Source: Micromonospora sp. WMMD1082 (GTDB lineage Bacteria; Actinomycetota; Actinomycetes; Mycobacteriales; Micromonosporaceae). Taken from it: a DNA stretch of 64,000 nucleotides. The first letter of the stretch is position 1. Every line of letters begins with the position of its first letter. Positions 1-8,466 of this stretch are shown piece after piece. Position numbers and translations under genes: made by a program. The stretch spans positions 7,296,501-7,360,500 of the forward strand of contig NZ_JARUBM010000002.1 in the NCBI RefSeq assembly GCF_029626175.1, written 5' to 3'. The notes under the pieces were generated by a model. That model was given only the letters and a program-made list of their open reading frames with translations. It had not been told where the DNA came from and made no database searches.

Positions 1-1
1 C

Positions 2-406
2 GTGTACGGCAGCGGCCGGCGGCGGTCCGGCGTCGCCGGTGTCGCGCTGGCCGTACACGGTCTCGCGACCTTCGCCCTGGCCGCGGCGCCGACGCTCTGG
101 CTCGGCTTCGCCGCGGTGGTCGTGCTCGGCACCAGCTACCTGGCGGTGCTCTCCACCGCCAACGTGACGGTGCAGGTGCTGGCGCCCGACGCCCTGCGGG
201 GACGGGTGGCCTCGCTGTACTGGATGGCCTTCGCCGGTGCCTATCCGGCGGGCGCGCTGGTGCAGAGCTGGCTGGCCGATGTGATCGGGGTGCGGTGGGC
301 CGTGGCGCTCACCGGGCTGGCGCTGGGCGTCGTGGTGGTGGCGCTGCGGCGCCGCCGGCTGCTCGACGCGCTCGACGCCGACGCCGACGTACCGACCGGC
401 CGGTGA
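2..406 (+). CDS. MFS transporter, C-terminal part (cut by window edge)
   Basis: This is the C-terminal third of an integral membrane transporter whose beginning lies outside the window. About 134 residues are visible, with three or four hydrophobic helices separated by short loops, a conserved-looking loop between helices (GRVASLYWMAFAGAYPAG), and a basic C-terminal tail (RRRRLLD). This pattern fits the last helices of a major facilitator superfamily exporter of the MFS_3/enterobactin-exporter type. The substrate cannot be told. The family call is inference from helix pattern and loop composition; there is no complete signature because the N-terminal half is missing. Confidence 0.65.
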   Translation: MYGSGRRRSGVAGVALAVHGLATFALAAAPTLWLGFAAVVVLGTSYLAVLSTANVTVQVLAPDALRGRVASLYWMAFAGAYPAGALVQSWLADVIGVRWAVALTGLALGVVVVALRRRRLLDALDADADVPTGR

Positions 407-516
407 ACGATCTTGTTTATCCGCTCCGGCTCTCGGGTAGCACCGCCGGTCACCGACGAAGTGCCGAGCCCCGCGCCCCGCGCGGTGACGGGGACGCCGC
501 AGGGAAGGTAGGCCGC

Positions 517-1707
517 GTGACCCGGGAGTGGCGCAACTGGTCCGGCAGCATCCGGTTCACCCCGCGCGGCGTGCTGGAGCCGGCGGACGAGTCCGAGGTG
601 GTCGAGCTGGTCCGGCACGCCCGCGAGTCGGGCGCGACGTTGCGGCCGGTCGGCTCCGGTCACTCGTCGAGCCCCCTGGTGCGTACCGACGGGTTCCTGG
701 TCAGTGTCGACCGGCTCGCCGGCGTGCTGTCGCACGACGCCGGGCGGCGGCGCGCCACGGTCGGTGCCGGCACCAGGCTGGAGGACCTCGGCGAGGGCCT
801 GTTCGACGCCGGGCTGGCGATGGCGAACCTGGGCGACATCGACTACCAGACGATCGCCGGTGCGACCGCGACCGGCACCCACGGCACCGGGCCGCGATTC
901 GGCAACCTCTCCACCCAGATCGCCGGGGTACGCCTGGTGACCGGCACGGGCGAGGCGCTGGACATCTCGGCGGAGCGCAACGCCGAGTTGCTGCCGGCCG
1001 CCCGACTGTCGCTCGGGGCGCTGGGCATCGTCACCCGTATCACCCTGGACGTCCAACCACACTTCGAAGTGGTCCGGCGCACCTGGTGCGCGCCGCTGGA
1101 ATGGACGCTGGCGCATCGGGAGGAGTCGCAGCACCGGCACCGCAACCTCGACTTCTACTGGTACCCGCGCAGCAACCTGACCCAGGTACGCGCCCTGGAC
1201 GACCACATCGACCCGCCCGAGCCGATCTGGACCGGCCCGATCCGGGAGCGGGAGACCGGGCCGCTGCACCACAAGCTGCCGCAGGACCGCGAGCTGCGGT
1301 TCGAGGAGATCGAGTACATGCTGCCCAGCGAGGCGTTCGAGGAGTGCTTCGCTGAGGTACGCCGGCGCATCCTCGACCGCCACCGGAAGGCCGTCGCCTG
1401 GCGGCTGCTCGTGCGTACCGTCGCCGCCGACGACATCCACCTCAGCAACGCCAACGGCCGGGCGACCACCACCATCGCCTGCCTGCACAACGTCGACCTG
1501 CCGCACGAGGAATACTTCGCCGACATGGAAGCGGTCTTCCGGAACTTCGGCGGCCGACCGCACTGGGGCAAGAAACACTCGCTGACCGCGAAGGAGCTGC
1601 GGGAGCTCTACCCGGACTGGGACACCTTCGCCGGCGTCCGCCGCCGGCTCGACCCGGACGGCGTGCTGCTCACCCCGGACCTGGCCCGGCTGCTGGAGGA
1701 GGCGTGA
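517..1707 (+). CDS. D-arabinono-1,4-lactone/L-gulonolactone oxidase-type FAD enzyme
   Basis: A 396-residue FAD-dependent aldonolactone oxidase. The N-terminal FAD_binding_4 domain carries GSGHSSSP near residues 46-53, where His49 is the expected covalent FAD attachment site in this family, followed by the flavin loop GATATGTHGTG. The C-terminal ALO domain ends with the typical HWGKKH...LYPDWDTF...LDPDG pattern. The family oxidises aldonolactones or alditols using oxygen or another acceptor. The GTG start at 517 is chosen because GGGAAGG sits just upstream and the protein then begins exactly at the WRNWSG motif of the family; the longer frame back to 295 overlaps the upstream transporter. It overlaps the next gene by one base, so the two are co-transcribed. 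The substrate is not determined. Confidence 0.88.
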   Translation: MTREWRNWSGSIRFTPRGVLEPADESEVVELVRHARESGATLRPVGSGHSSSPLVRTDGFLVSVDRLAGVLSHDAGRRRATVGAGTRLEDLGEGLFDAGLAMANLGDIDYQTIAGATATGTHGTGPRFGNLSTQIAGVRLVTGTGEALDISAERNAELLPAARLSLGALGIVTRITLDVQPHFEVVRRTWCAPLEWTLAHREESQHRHRNLDFYWYPRSNLTQVRALDDHIDPPEPIWTGPIRERETGPLHHKLPQDRELRFEEIEYMLPSEAFEECFAEVRRRILDRHRKAVAWRLLVRTVAADDIHLSNANGRATTTIACLHNVDLPHEEYFADMEAVFRNFGGRPHWGKKHSLTAKELRELYPDWDTFAGVRRRLDPDGVLLTPDLARLLEEA

Positions 1708-2084
1708 TGGACCCGATCGGCGCGACCACGTGGGTGGTGCCCGGCGGGCGCATCCCCTTCCCCAGCCACGGCGAGGAACCGGACTTCACCGGCTTCGACC
1801 AGCTCTGCGTGCTCAACACCGGTGACCGGCCCGCCGAGTTGGAGCTGACCGTCTACTACACCGACCAGGAGCCGGTCGGCCCGTACCCGCTCACGGTGCC
1901 GCCCCGACGGATCCGCCACGTACGCCTCAACGACCTGGTCGACCCGGAGGCGATCCGCCTGGCCCGCCCGTACGGCGCGGTGCTCACCTCCTCGGTGCCG
2001 GTGGTGGTGCAGTTCCAGCGGCAGGACACCCGCCTACCCGGCGTTCTCGCCCTGACCGACGTCATCGCCCACCCCGCCGGCTAG
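1707..2084 (+). CDS. Sensory rhodopsin transducer (ASRT)-like protein
   Basis: A 125-residue soluble protein resembling the Anabaena sensory rhodopsin transducer family (PF07100). Visible family features are an N-terminal WVVPGGRIP, a central beta-rich segment with LCVLNTGDRPAELELTVYY, and RHVRLNDL. In cyanobacteria ASRT binds a rhodopsin, but most bacterial members occur without one and are suspected small-ligand binders. No rhodopsin gene is visible here. The ATG overlaps the stop of the oxidase (TGATG), preceded by GGAGGAGG, so it is translationally coupled to the lactone oxidase. A link to sugar-derived ligands is inferred from that context only. Confidence 0.75.
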   Translation: MDPIGATTWVVPGGRIPFPSHGEEPDFTGFDQLCVLNTGDRPAELELTVYYTDQEPVGPYPLTVPPRRIRHVRLNDLVDPEAIRLARPYGAVLTSSVPVVVQFQRQDTRLPGVLALTDVIAHPAG

Positions 2085-2099
2085 GCCGGCCGAGGTCGG

Positions 2100-2726
2100 T
2101 CAGCCGAGGGTGGACCAGTAGTCCCAGAAGCGCACCAGGATGGCCAGCAGGATCACCACGTACCAGGTGACCAGGATGAAGCTGTGGTAGCTGGCGACCT
2201 CGGCCAGCCGCGCCAGCGGGGACGACGGCGGCAGCCGCCGGAGGTTGTGCAGGGTGGTGTAGAGGAAGATCGCGATGGTGACGACCCAGACCACCATGCA
2301 GTACGGGCAGAGCGCCGAGATGACGTACAGGCTCTGGTAGACGAGCCAGTGCACGAAGACGACACCGAAGGTGGCCCCGGCCTGCAGGCCGAGCCAGCAC
2401 CAGCCGGGCAGCCGAACGCCGGCAAGCAGGATGACGCCGATCGTAGTGACCACGGCGAAGCCGGCGATGCCGATCAGTGGGTTGGGGATGCCGAAGGCGG
2501 CGGCCTGCGGCGTGATCATCACCGAGCCGCAGGACAGGATCGGGTTGATGCTGCACGTCGGCACGTAGTCGGCGTCGGCCAGCAGGTTGATCTTCTCGAC
2601 GGTGAGGGTGGTCGCGGCGAGCAGGCCGATGCCGCCGCCGACGGCCAGCACCCACGCGGTGACCCGGGCGAGGAAGCCGGCCTCCGGCGCGGTCGCGTCC
2701 GGGCGGCGGTCGACGGTGGCGGTCAT
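2100..2726 (-). CDS. Vitamin K epoxide reductase (VKOR) family membrane protein
   Basis: A 208-residue polytopic membrane protein of the VKOR family. It reoxidises a DsbA-like partner and passes electrons to quinone. Four or five hydrophobic helices are visible. The loop cysteine pair is at Cys58 and Cys66 (CSINPILSC) and the active-site CPYC is at Cys140/Cys143, both required for activity. Its gene overlaps the upstream thioredoxin-fold gene by four bases (ATGA), which makes a two-gene oxidative protein-folding unit of the kind actinobacteria use in place of DsbB. The protein acts in the cytoplasmic membrane. Confidence 0.92.
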   Translation of the reverse strand: MTATVDRRPDATAPEAGFLARVTAWVLAVGGGIGLLAATTLTVEKINLLADADYVPTCSINPILSCGSVMITPQAAAFGIPNPLIGIAGFAVVTTIGVILLAGVRLPGWCWLGLQAGATFGVVFVHWLVYQSLYVISALCPYCMVVWVVTIAIFLYTTLHNLRRLPPSSPLARLAEVASYHSFILVTWYVVILLAILVRFWDYWSTLG

Positions 2727-3385
2727 CCAGCGAGGGCGGCGTCGATGGCGGCGACCAGATCCTCCTGGGTACGCACCTGGGTCAGCTCGCGGCCGTCGAG
2801 GAAGAACGTCGGGGTGCCCCGCACGCCGACGGACTCGCCGTCGGACTTGTCCCGGGCGACCCGGGCCGCGGTGGCCGGGTCGTCCAGGTCACGCGCGAAG
2901 CGCTCCAGGTCCAGGCCGAGGGTACGGGCGTAGCCGAGGAACGCCTCCGTCTGCGGGGTGCGCTGGTGCCCCCAGGCGTCCTGGTTCTCGAAGAGCAGGG
3001 CGTACATCCCGGCGAACCGATCCTGGTTCGCGGCGGCCTGCGCGGCCCGGGCGGCCAGTTCCGCGTTCGGGTGGCCGGGGACCGGGAAGTACCGCACCAC
3101 GACGGTGATCCGATCCTGGTAGGTGGCGAGGATGTCCTTGACCGCCGGGTACGCGGCGGCGCACGACTCGCACTCGAAGTCGAGGAACTCCACCAGGGTG
3201 ACCCGGCCGTCGGCGCTGGTGGAGAGCCGGTGACTGTCGTCGCGGACCAGCACGGCCGGGTCGACCGGCGCACCGGTCTGGCCGGCGGTGCGGGGGGCGG
3301 TGTGCCGGTTCACGGTCAGCACGCCGAGGCCGGCCAGGATCACCACCAGGATCATCGCCAGCGTCAGTCGGGTGTTCCTCGTCAT
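2723..3385 (-). CDS. Membrane-anchored DsbA-like thiol oxidoreductase
   Basis: A 220-residue DsbA/thioredoxin-fold protein. Residues 6-25 form an N-terminal signal anchor. The thioredoxin_4 domain starts around residue 60, with active site Cys72-Glu-Ser-Cys75 and the cis-proline loop GVRGTPTFFLDG near residue 195. It should introduce disulfides into exported proteins outside the membrane and be reoxidised by the overlapping VKOR gene. Numerous secreted enzymes with cysteines are encoded in the same window, but a substrate link is inference. No strong ribosome binding site precedes the ATG. Confidence 0.92.
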   Translation of the reverse strand: MTRNTRLTLAMILVVILAGLGVLTVNRHTAPRTAGQTGAPVDPAVLVRDDSHRLSTSADGRVTLVEFLDFECESCAAAYPAVKDILATYQDRITVVVRYFPVPGHPNAELAARAAQAAANQDRFAGMYALLFENQDAWGHQRTPQTEAFLGYARTLGLDLERFARDLDDPATAARVARDKSDGESVGVRGTPTFFLDGRELTQVRTQEDLVAAIDAALAG

Positions 3386-3478
3386 GGGGGCGTCAACCTT
3401 CTCTGCGGGTACGGCCCATGCTGTACCGGCCGGCTGGCAGATTCCTGGGAACGGGCTGAGGGATCACGCGCCGGCTCG

Positions 3479-4393
3479 TCACCAGTGCGCGCCGTCACAG
3501 ACGCCGTCGGCGTCGGTGGGCTCCACCTGCAACGTGGCGTGCTCGATCTGGAAGCGGTCGTGCAGGACCTGGCGGGCGGCGGCCAGCACCCGGGCAAGGT
3601 CGGCGTCGGCGTCGAGGGTCAGGTGGGCCGAGGCCACGTCCATGCCCGAGGTGAGGGTCCACACGTGCAGGTCGTGCACGTCGGCGACGCCGTCCACCCC
3701 GCGCAGCCCGGCCCGCACCTCGGCGACGTCGACGTGCGGCGGCGCGGCCTGCACGAGCACCCGCAGGGCGGCGCGGCCGAGCCGGTAGGTACGGGGAAGG
3801 ATGAACAGGCCCACCGCCACGGCGACGATCGGGTCGGCGTACCACCAGCCGGTCGCCGCGATGATCCCGGCCGCAACGATCACGCCGATCGAGACGAGCA
3901 GGTCACCGAAGACCTCCAGGTACGCGCCGCGCACGTTCAGGCTCTCCTTCGCGCCGGAGCGCAGCAGCAGGAACGCCACCACGTTGGCGACCAGCCCGGC
4001 CACGGCCACCGCCAGCATCGGGCCGACCAGGATCTCCGGCGGTTCGTCGAGCCGCCGGAGCGCCTCCACCAGCACGTAGAGGGCCACCCCGGAGAGCAGC
4101 ACCGCGTTGGCCAGGGCGGCCAGGACCTCCATCCGGTACAGGCCGAACGTGCGTTGCCCGTCCCGAGACGCCCTGCTCGCCGCGGTGATCGCCGCGAGCG
4201 CCATGCCGATGCCGAGCACGTCGGTGAACATGTGCCCGGCGTCCGAGAGCAGGGCCAGGGAGCCGGTCACCCACGCCCCGACCGCCTCCACCAGCATGAA
4301 GACCGCCAACAGGGCGAAGGCCGCCCACAACCGCCCGCGGTGCTTCTCCCCCGCCCGCAGGACCTGCTGCCCGTGATCGTGTCCGGCGCCCAC
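3479..4393 (-). CDS. Cation diffusion facilitator, CzcD-like metal exporter
   Basis: A 304-residue cation diffusion facilitator that exchanges Zn(II), Co(II) or a similar metal for protons. There are six hydrophobic helices. The transport-site motif in helix 2 is SDAGHMFTD (Asp51, His54, Asp58), matched by EVFGD in helix 5, and a His-containing N-terminus (HDHG) is present. The cytoplasmic C-terminal domain contains VHDLHVWTLTSG. The GTG start at 4393 has GAGAGGGG upstream. Metal specificity cannot be assigned with certainty. An AT-rich inverted repeat lies just upstream, but no ArsR-type regulator gene is adjacent. Confidence 0.92.
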   Translation of the reverse strand: MGAGHDHGQQVLRAGEKHRGRLWAAFALLAVFMLVEAVGAWVTGSLALLSDAGHMFTDVLGIGMALAAITAASRASRDGQRTFGLYRMEVLAALANAVLLSGVALYVLVEALRRLDEPPEILVGPMLAVAVAGLVANVVAFLLLRSGAKESLNVRGAYLEVFGDLLVSIGVIVAAGIIAATGWWYADPIVAVAVGLFILPRTYRLGRAALRVLVQAAPPHVDVAEVRAGLRGVDGVADVHDLHVWTLTSGMDVASAHLTLDADADLARVLAAARQVLHDRFQIEHATLQVEPTDADGVCDGAHW

Positions 4394-4435
4394 CCCGACC
4401 CCTCTCGTCCACCGTCACGAGCAACATATGCTTAC

Positions 4436-4452
4436 ATTGCTATGAATGCAAT
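4436..4452. promoter_or_regulatory. AT-rich inverted repeat upstream of the CDF exporter
   Basis: ATTGC and GCAAT face each other across seven bases, inside a strikingly AT-rich stretch (about 4423-4455) in an otherwise GC-rich region, about 43 bases upstream of the exporter start. Metal-sensing ArsR/SmtB repressors bind imperfect AT-rich palindromes of this kind. The role as operator is inference. Confidence 0.4.
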
Positions 4453-4503
4453 CATGTCGGCTCGACCTGTGGAATCGGACACGTGGGCTTGACGTCCGGA
4501 TGG

Positions 4504-5253
4504 CTACCAGCGCGGCAGGACCTCGCCATCGGTCGCCTCCACAGGGGCGATCTGCACGCTCAGCTGCGTCCCCAGCTCGCGGAAGCCCAGTCGCCGGGCA
4601 AGTCGCCGCGACGGCTCCAGACGGGCCCGCCACTGCGGCAACAACGCCTGCCGCAGCGCGTCCGCAACGGCCGCCGACGCCACCGTCCCGGCTAGGCCCC
4701 GGCCGCGACACCGGGAGTCGGTCAGCACGCACAGGTGGGCGACCGACCCGGGCCACTCCCGGTAGCCGGCCGCCGCCACCACCTCCGACCTGTCTCGGAC
4801 CACGAACACGGGCGAGGTCGCCTCCTCGATGCCGCTCTCCCCCGCCTCGTCGGCGCCGACCCGCCCCAGCAACCGGCCGAGGTCGGGATGCCCCGGCGGC
4901 AGTACCTCCGGCGTGCCGGACGAATCGGGTACCCGCTCGAAGTTCCGCTCGTCCAGGTAGGCCAGCGCGGCTGGGCCGAGCACGCCCTGGATCTCCGGCC
5001 GGTCGCGCCAGCGTCCGGCGTCGACCGCCTCGCTCGCGGGCCGGCCCGACAGGGACCCGTGCAGGTACCGGGCAACGCCCGGATGCGGCACGGTGGCGAT
5101 GCCCGCGTCCCCCAGGACCACGATGCCCGCCCATCCCGGCGGGGCCAGCCGGGAGCCGGCAGCGGTCACCACCCGTACGCCGGCCGGCGGGAAGCTGGTC
5201 GCGACGCCGGCAAGGCCGACCCAGAGGTCCCGGACGCGTTCGATGAGAGCCAT
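4504..5253 (-). CDS. GNAT-family N-acetyltransferase
   Basis: A 249-residue protein whose C-terminal half is a GNAT domain. VAHLCVLTDSRCRGRGLAG (about residues 178-196) is the beta4/alpha3 acetyl-CoA pyrophosphate loop (R-x-x-G-x-G/A), followed by ARRLGFRELGTQLSV. The N-terminal half lacks recognisable motifs. The acceptor substrate is unknown. The start is ambiguous: the ATG at 5253 gives MALIERVRDLW, while a TTG at 5283 would add ten residues; neither has a strong ribosome binding site. The gene stands alone between the CDF exporter and an FAD oxidoreductase on the same strand. Confidence 0.8.
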   Translation of the reverse strand: MALIERVRDLWVGLAGVATSFPPAGVRVVTAAGSRLAPPGWAGIVVLGDAGIATVPHPGVARYLHGSLSGRPASEAVDAGRWRDRPEIQGVLGPAALAYLDERNFERVPDSSGTPEVLPPGHPDLGRLLGRVGADEAGESGIEEATSPVFVVRDRSEVVAAAGYREWPGSVAHLCVLTDSRCRGRGLAGTVASAAVADALRQALLPQWRARLEPSRRLARRLGFRELGTQLSVQIAPVEATDGEVLPRW

Positions 5254-5345
5254 GGTCGGATGTTGCCCGGGTCCGGCGGGCAACGGAAACTGGTTTCGGT
5301 CGATCTGCTGTCGGCCCGATGCCGGTCCCGGCCGCCGGCCACGGG

Positions 5346-6722
5346 TCAGCGTGCGCGGCGAGTGGCGCGCAGGGCGCCCAGGATCACCCTCGGGGTGGCG
5401 AGCGAACTCGGATGCTCCCGCATGGAGACGACCTCGTTGAACCGGCGTGCGATGGTCACGTCGGTGACGGTCGCCGTGACGATCTGCCGGCTCACCCAGC
5501 TGGAGAACCGGTAGCCGCGCGGGTAGGGCCCGTCGACGTGCGGCAACGCGAGATCGGCCGAGGTCGACATCGACCAGGCGGCGTCGACCACGACCCGCTG
5601 CAGGGCGAAGAAGTGGCGGGCGGGTACGCCCAGATCCGGGCCGGATCGCAGGTAGCTCGACAGGCAGGCCGCGTGCAGGGCCGCCGTGGTGATCCCCTGC
5701 CCGTACACCGGGTTGAACGAGGCGACCGCGTCGCCGACGCTGACCAGCCCGGCCGGCAGCCGGGTCAGCCCGTCGAAGTCCCGCCGCCGGCTGTCGGCGT
5801 GCCGGTAGGTCTGCACGTCACCGAGCATCTCGCTGTCGGCGACCGCGCCGAACTCCGGGGGAAACTGTTCCCGCAGCCGGCGTACGAAGTCCTCCGCGGT
5901 GCGGCCGGGACGGTTCTCCCCGTACCCCGCCATCATGGCCATCCACCGGCCGTCTTCGATGGCGAAGAACGCGGCACCGGCGACGTCCGACGACCGCGCC
6001 GGACTGTGCAACGCCAGCACGACGGTGTGCTCCGGGTTCGCCTCGCGCCGCCGGAACAGGGCGGTCGCGTAGTTGAGGTTCACCGTCATCCGCCGCAGGG
6101 CCGGCCTTTCCCAGCCGGCCTCCTCCAGCCACTCGGACAGGCGGCTCGATCGGCCCATGGCGTCCACCACGAGGGTGGCGTTCTCGACACCGGGCACGCC
6201 ACCGACGTCGTAGCGGACGCCGGTGACGGCGGCGCCGTCGAACACCAGTCCGGTGGCGCGGGCGGTGATCGTCTTGACGTTGGGCAGCCGGAGCACCTGC
6301 TGACGGATCAGCGACTCCAGCAGGGGCCGGCTGCCGGCCAGGCTGTCGGCGTCGTCCGGGACGACCACCTTCAGCCGGCCGTCCAGGTAGTTCCGCCGGG
6401 CCGCGGGCGGGGCCCCGATCGCCCCCTGGGCCAGGGCCTGTTCCCGGAACCCCGGGAACAACTGTTCGAGTTGGAGGAAACCGCCGGGCAGCAGCGCGTG
6501 CAGCTGGGTTCCCTGCGGTACGCCGGGCCGTCCGCCGGTCGTGTGCAGGTCGTCGCGGTCGATGACCACGACGCTGTCCGCGTAGTCGGACAGCACCCGG
6601 GCGGCCAGCATCCCGGCGACACTGCCGCCGATCACCACCGCCTTGTCCATGACGGGGGACGCCTGGTCGGGCGGTCGCACCGCGTTCAGCGCGGCGAGGA
6701 CCCGAGCCGGAGAGAGGGACAT
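5346..6722 (-). CDS. FAD-dependent oxidoreductase (halogenase/epoxidase-like monooxygenase fold)
   Basis: A 458-residue flavoprotein. The Rossmann motif (GGSVAGMLAARVL) starts around residue 32, followed by the acidic end of beta2 (VVIDRD), and the second FAD motif is GDAVASFNPVYGQGITTA. The latter sequence is typical of FAD monooxygenases and squalene epoxidase-like hydroxylases. No conserved halogenase Trp motif (WxWxIP) was noticed, so hydroxylation or epoxidation is as likely as halogenation. The ATG at 6722 is chosen because GGAGAGCACG precedes it; the reading frame remains open for another 900 bases only because it runs antisense to the transporter gene. A 12-base palindrome lies about 100 bases upstream. 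Confidence 0.85.
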   Translation of the reverse strand: MSLSPARVLAALNAVRPPDQASPVMDKAVVIGGSVAGMLAARVLSDYADSVVVIDRDDLHTTGGRPGVPQGTQLHALLPGGFLQLEQLFPGFREQALAQGAIGAPPAARRNYLDGRLKVVVPDDADSLAGSRPLLESLIRQQVLRLPNVKTITARATGLVFDGAAVTGVRYDVGGVPGVENATLVVDAMGRSSRLSEWLEEAGWERPALRRMTVNLNYATALFRRREANPEHTVVLALHSPARSSDVAGAAFFAIEDGRWMAMMAGYGENRPGRTAEDFVRRLREQFPPEFGAVADSEMLGDVQTYRHADSRRRDFDGLTRLPAGLVSVGDAVASFNPVYGQGITTAALHAACLSSYLRSGPDLGVPARHFFALQRVVVDAAWSMSTSADLALPHVDGPYPRGYRFSSWVSRQIVTATVTDVTIARRFNEVVSMREHPSSLATPRVILGALRATRRAR

Positions 6723-6820
6723 CGTGCTCTCCAAAGGGGTACGAGGTGTGGCGCCTCTCCGCATGCCCGCCATTGGCCTGCGGGGCAGGCCGGCGGAACC
6801 GGGGCGGTCGGCATGACGCT

Positions 6821-6832
6821 CAACGATCGTTG
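6821..6832. promoter_or_regulatory. Palindrome CAACGATCGTTG upstream of the FAD oxidoreductase
   Basis: A perfect 12-base palindrome located in the gap between the BASS transporter stop and the oxidoreductase start, about 100 bases upstream of the latter. The size and symmetry fit a TetR- or LysR-type operator. No regulator gene is adjacent, so the protein that binds it is unknown. Confidence 0.35.
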
Positions 6833-6904
6833 CACAGCGAGGGAACGTCACCGAAAACCTGACCACCCGTGGTCGTACGCGCGAGCGCCACGCCGTTGTG
6901 GGGG

Positions 6905-7801
6905 TCAGGTCGTGGCGGCCTCGTCCCGGGTGGTGGCCGGTCGCGTGCCGACCCGGTTGACCAGGTAGCCGAAGGCCGCTGCGGTAAAGAACATGACAAT
7001 GCCGTAGACGGCCCCGGGAATCGCCATCTGGGTGCTGTTGAGCAGTGCCGGGCTGAGCGCGATCGTGATGGCCAGGGTGCTGTTGTGGATGCCGATCTCG
7101 AAACCGGCCGCCTTCGCGGCGCTCCGTTCGACGCCGGCCAGCCGTGGCACCCCGTACCCGATGCCGAGGCTCAACAGGTTGAACGCCAGCACGGCCAGGC
7201 CGACCGAGACAAAGTAGTCGGCGAGGTTCTCGCGCTCGCCGAGCACGGCGCCGACGATCACCGCGACCAGCACGACGACGGACAGGAACCGGACCGGCCG
7301 GTTCAGGCGCTCGGCCACGTGCGACGCCCGGGCCCGGATCAGCATGCCGACGAGGACCGGGATGAGCACGATGGCGAACACCTGCAGCACCTTGTCGAAC
7401 TGCAGGCCGATGCTTCTCGCGTCGCCGAGGAAGTAGGCCGCCGACAGGTTGACCACGATCGGCAGGGTGAACACGGCCAGCACCGAGTTGATGGCGGTCA
7501 GGGTGATGTTCAGGGCCACGTGCCCGCCGAAGAGGTGGCTGTAGAGGTTGGCCGTGGTGCCGCCGGGTGAGGCGGCCAGCAGCATCATCCCGACGCCCAG
7601 CTCCGGTGGCAGGTCGAAGGCGAGGACCAGGCCGAAGCAGAGCGCCGGCAGGAGCAGCACCTGGCATGCCAGCGCGATGACGGCGGCCTTCGGGTGTCGG
7701 GCCACCCGGCGGAAGTCATCGATGGTCAGTCCGAGACCCAGACCGAGCATGATGATGCCGAGGGCGATGGGTAGTCCGATCAGGGTCAGGGCGGAGTCCA
7801 T
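6905..7801 (-). CDS. Bile acid:sodium symporter (BASS) family transporter
   Basis: A 298-residue integral membrane protein with about nine or ten hydrophobic segments, belonging to the BASS/SBF family, which imports organic acids with sodium. Signature elements are LGLGLTIDDFRRVARHPKAA in the first cytoplasmic loop, AASPGGTTANLYSHLFGG (the conserved crossover region) and EIGIHNSTLAITIA. The substrate cannot be predicted. The ATG at 7801 is the only reasonable start. A perfect inverted repeat sits immediately upstream, in the space shared with the divergent sigma factor gene. Confidence 0.9.
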   Translation of the reverse strand: MDSALTLIGLPIALGIIMLGLGLGLTIDDFRRVARHPKAAVIALACQVLLLPALCFGLVLAFDLPPELGVGMMLLAASPGGTTANLYSHLFGGHVALNITLTAINSVLAVFTLPIVVNLSAAYFLGDARSIGLQFDKVLQVFAIVLIPVLVGMLIRARASHVAERLNRPVRFLSVVVLVAVIVGAVLGERENLADYFVSVGLAVLAFNLLSLGIGYGVPRLAGVERSAAKAAGFEIGIHNSTLAITIALSPALLNSTQMAIPGAVYGIVMFFTAAAFGYLVNRVGTRPATTRDEAATT

Positions 7802-7811
7802 GACACGACAT

Positions 7812-7829
7812 CGTTACCACCCGGTAACG
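7812..7829. promoter_or_regulatory. Inverted repeat CGTTACC-N4-GGTAACG (operator candidate)
   Basis: Two perfect seven-base arms separated by four bases, ten bases upstream of the BASS transporter start and about 135 bases upstream of the sigma factor start on the other strand. This placement would let a bound repressor block the transporter promoter. The binding protein is unknown. Confidence 0.45.
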
Positions 7830-7965
7830 CACTCACAATCCCCCATGCGGCCGGCGTGTGTCGCCCCCGCGCCTGGAACTTCTCGCCACCGCCGCACAAC
7901 GTTTCCTTCCGGCCCGGACTCTCCCTGTCATGAAGGACGCCCAGGCAGGGCTGAAGGGGGTGCAG

Positions 7966-8412
7966 GTGTCCGATGACGGCTTCCGCGAGTTCGTCGAGAT
8001 CCGGTACGCGGACCTGATCCGGACCGCATACCTGCTGACCGGTTCACGGCACGCGGCCGAGGATCTGGTGCAGATCGCGCTGATGCGGGTGATGCGCCGA
8101 TGGCGACAGGTGGACCAACCGATGGCGTACGTCCGCCAGATCATGGTCAACGAAAGGACCCGGCTCTGGCGCCGATTCGGGTTCCGAGAGTTCCTCGCCG
8201 GCATCACCGGTTCCTGGCGGCCGCAGACCGAGCACGGCGGGAACCGGGACCTGGCCGACGACGTCGTGGTCCGCGACGAGGTGCTCGCCGCTCTGCAGCA
8301 CCTGCCGCCCCGGATGCGCGCGGTGCTGGTGCTGCGCTACTGGGAGGACCTCACCGAGGCCCAGGTCGCCGAGACACTCGGTTGTTCGGTCGGCACTCCC
8401 AAGGGTCGTTAG
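7966..8412 (+). pseudogene. 5' part of SigE-family ECF sigma factor, interrupted by the element
   Basis: The first 143 codons of an RNA polymerase sigma-70 factor of the actinobacterial SigE family. Region 2 is FREFVEIRYADLIRTAYLLTG...AEDLVQIALMRVMRRW, and region 4 begins LPPRMRAVLVLRYWEDLTEAQVAETLGCSVGT. Exactly inside the region 4 helix-turn-helix the native sequence stops and the mobile element supplies PKGR and a stop at 8410-8412. The remaining codons lie at 25865-26036. The GTG at 7966 is chosen as start because GAAGGGGG lies upstream. The truncated protein lacks most of its -35 recognition helix and should be inactive; this is inference from the domain layout. Confidence 0.88.
8395..8396 (+). 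other. attL: attL crossover dinucleotide (AC)
   Basis: Left junction of the element. Chromosomal sequence ends ...GTCGGCAC, and element sequence begins TCCCAAGG. Joining GGCAC to the right-end GGTCAAG restores codons Val-Gly-Thr-Val-Lys-Ser of the sigma factor, which places the crossover at AC. A two-base core is what serine integrases use. The adjacent inverted repeat TGCTAA-N8-TTAGCA (8414-8433) could be an integrase-binding arm. Confidence 0.75.
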
Positions 8413-8466
8413 ATGCTAAGGTCGATGTTAGCAGCTAGGGACATCGATTGAACAGGGGACGATCCG

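Noticed and set aside
6723..7667. N-terminal extension of the FAD oxidoreductase frame to 773 residues
   Set aside because: The extension lies antisense to the BASS transporter, is Arg/Pro-rich with no domain, and a good ribosome binding site precedes the internal ATG at 6722.
8393..8397. CACT as attachment core (also present at 25854-25857)
   Set aside because: Joining at CACT would give GGC-ACT-GAC-TAC-GGT, which breaks the sigma factor frame; joining at AC restores the family motif GTVKSQ.
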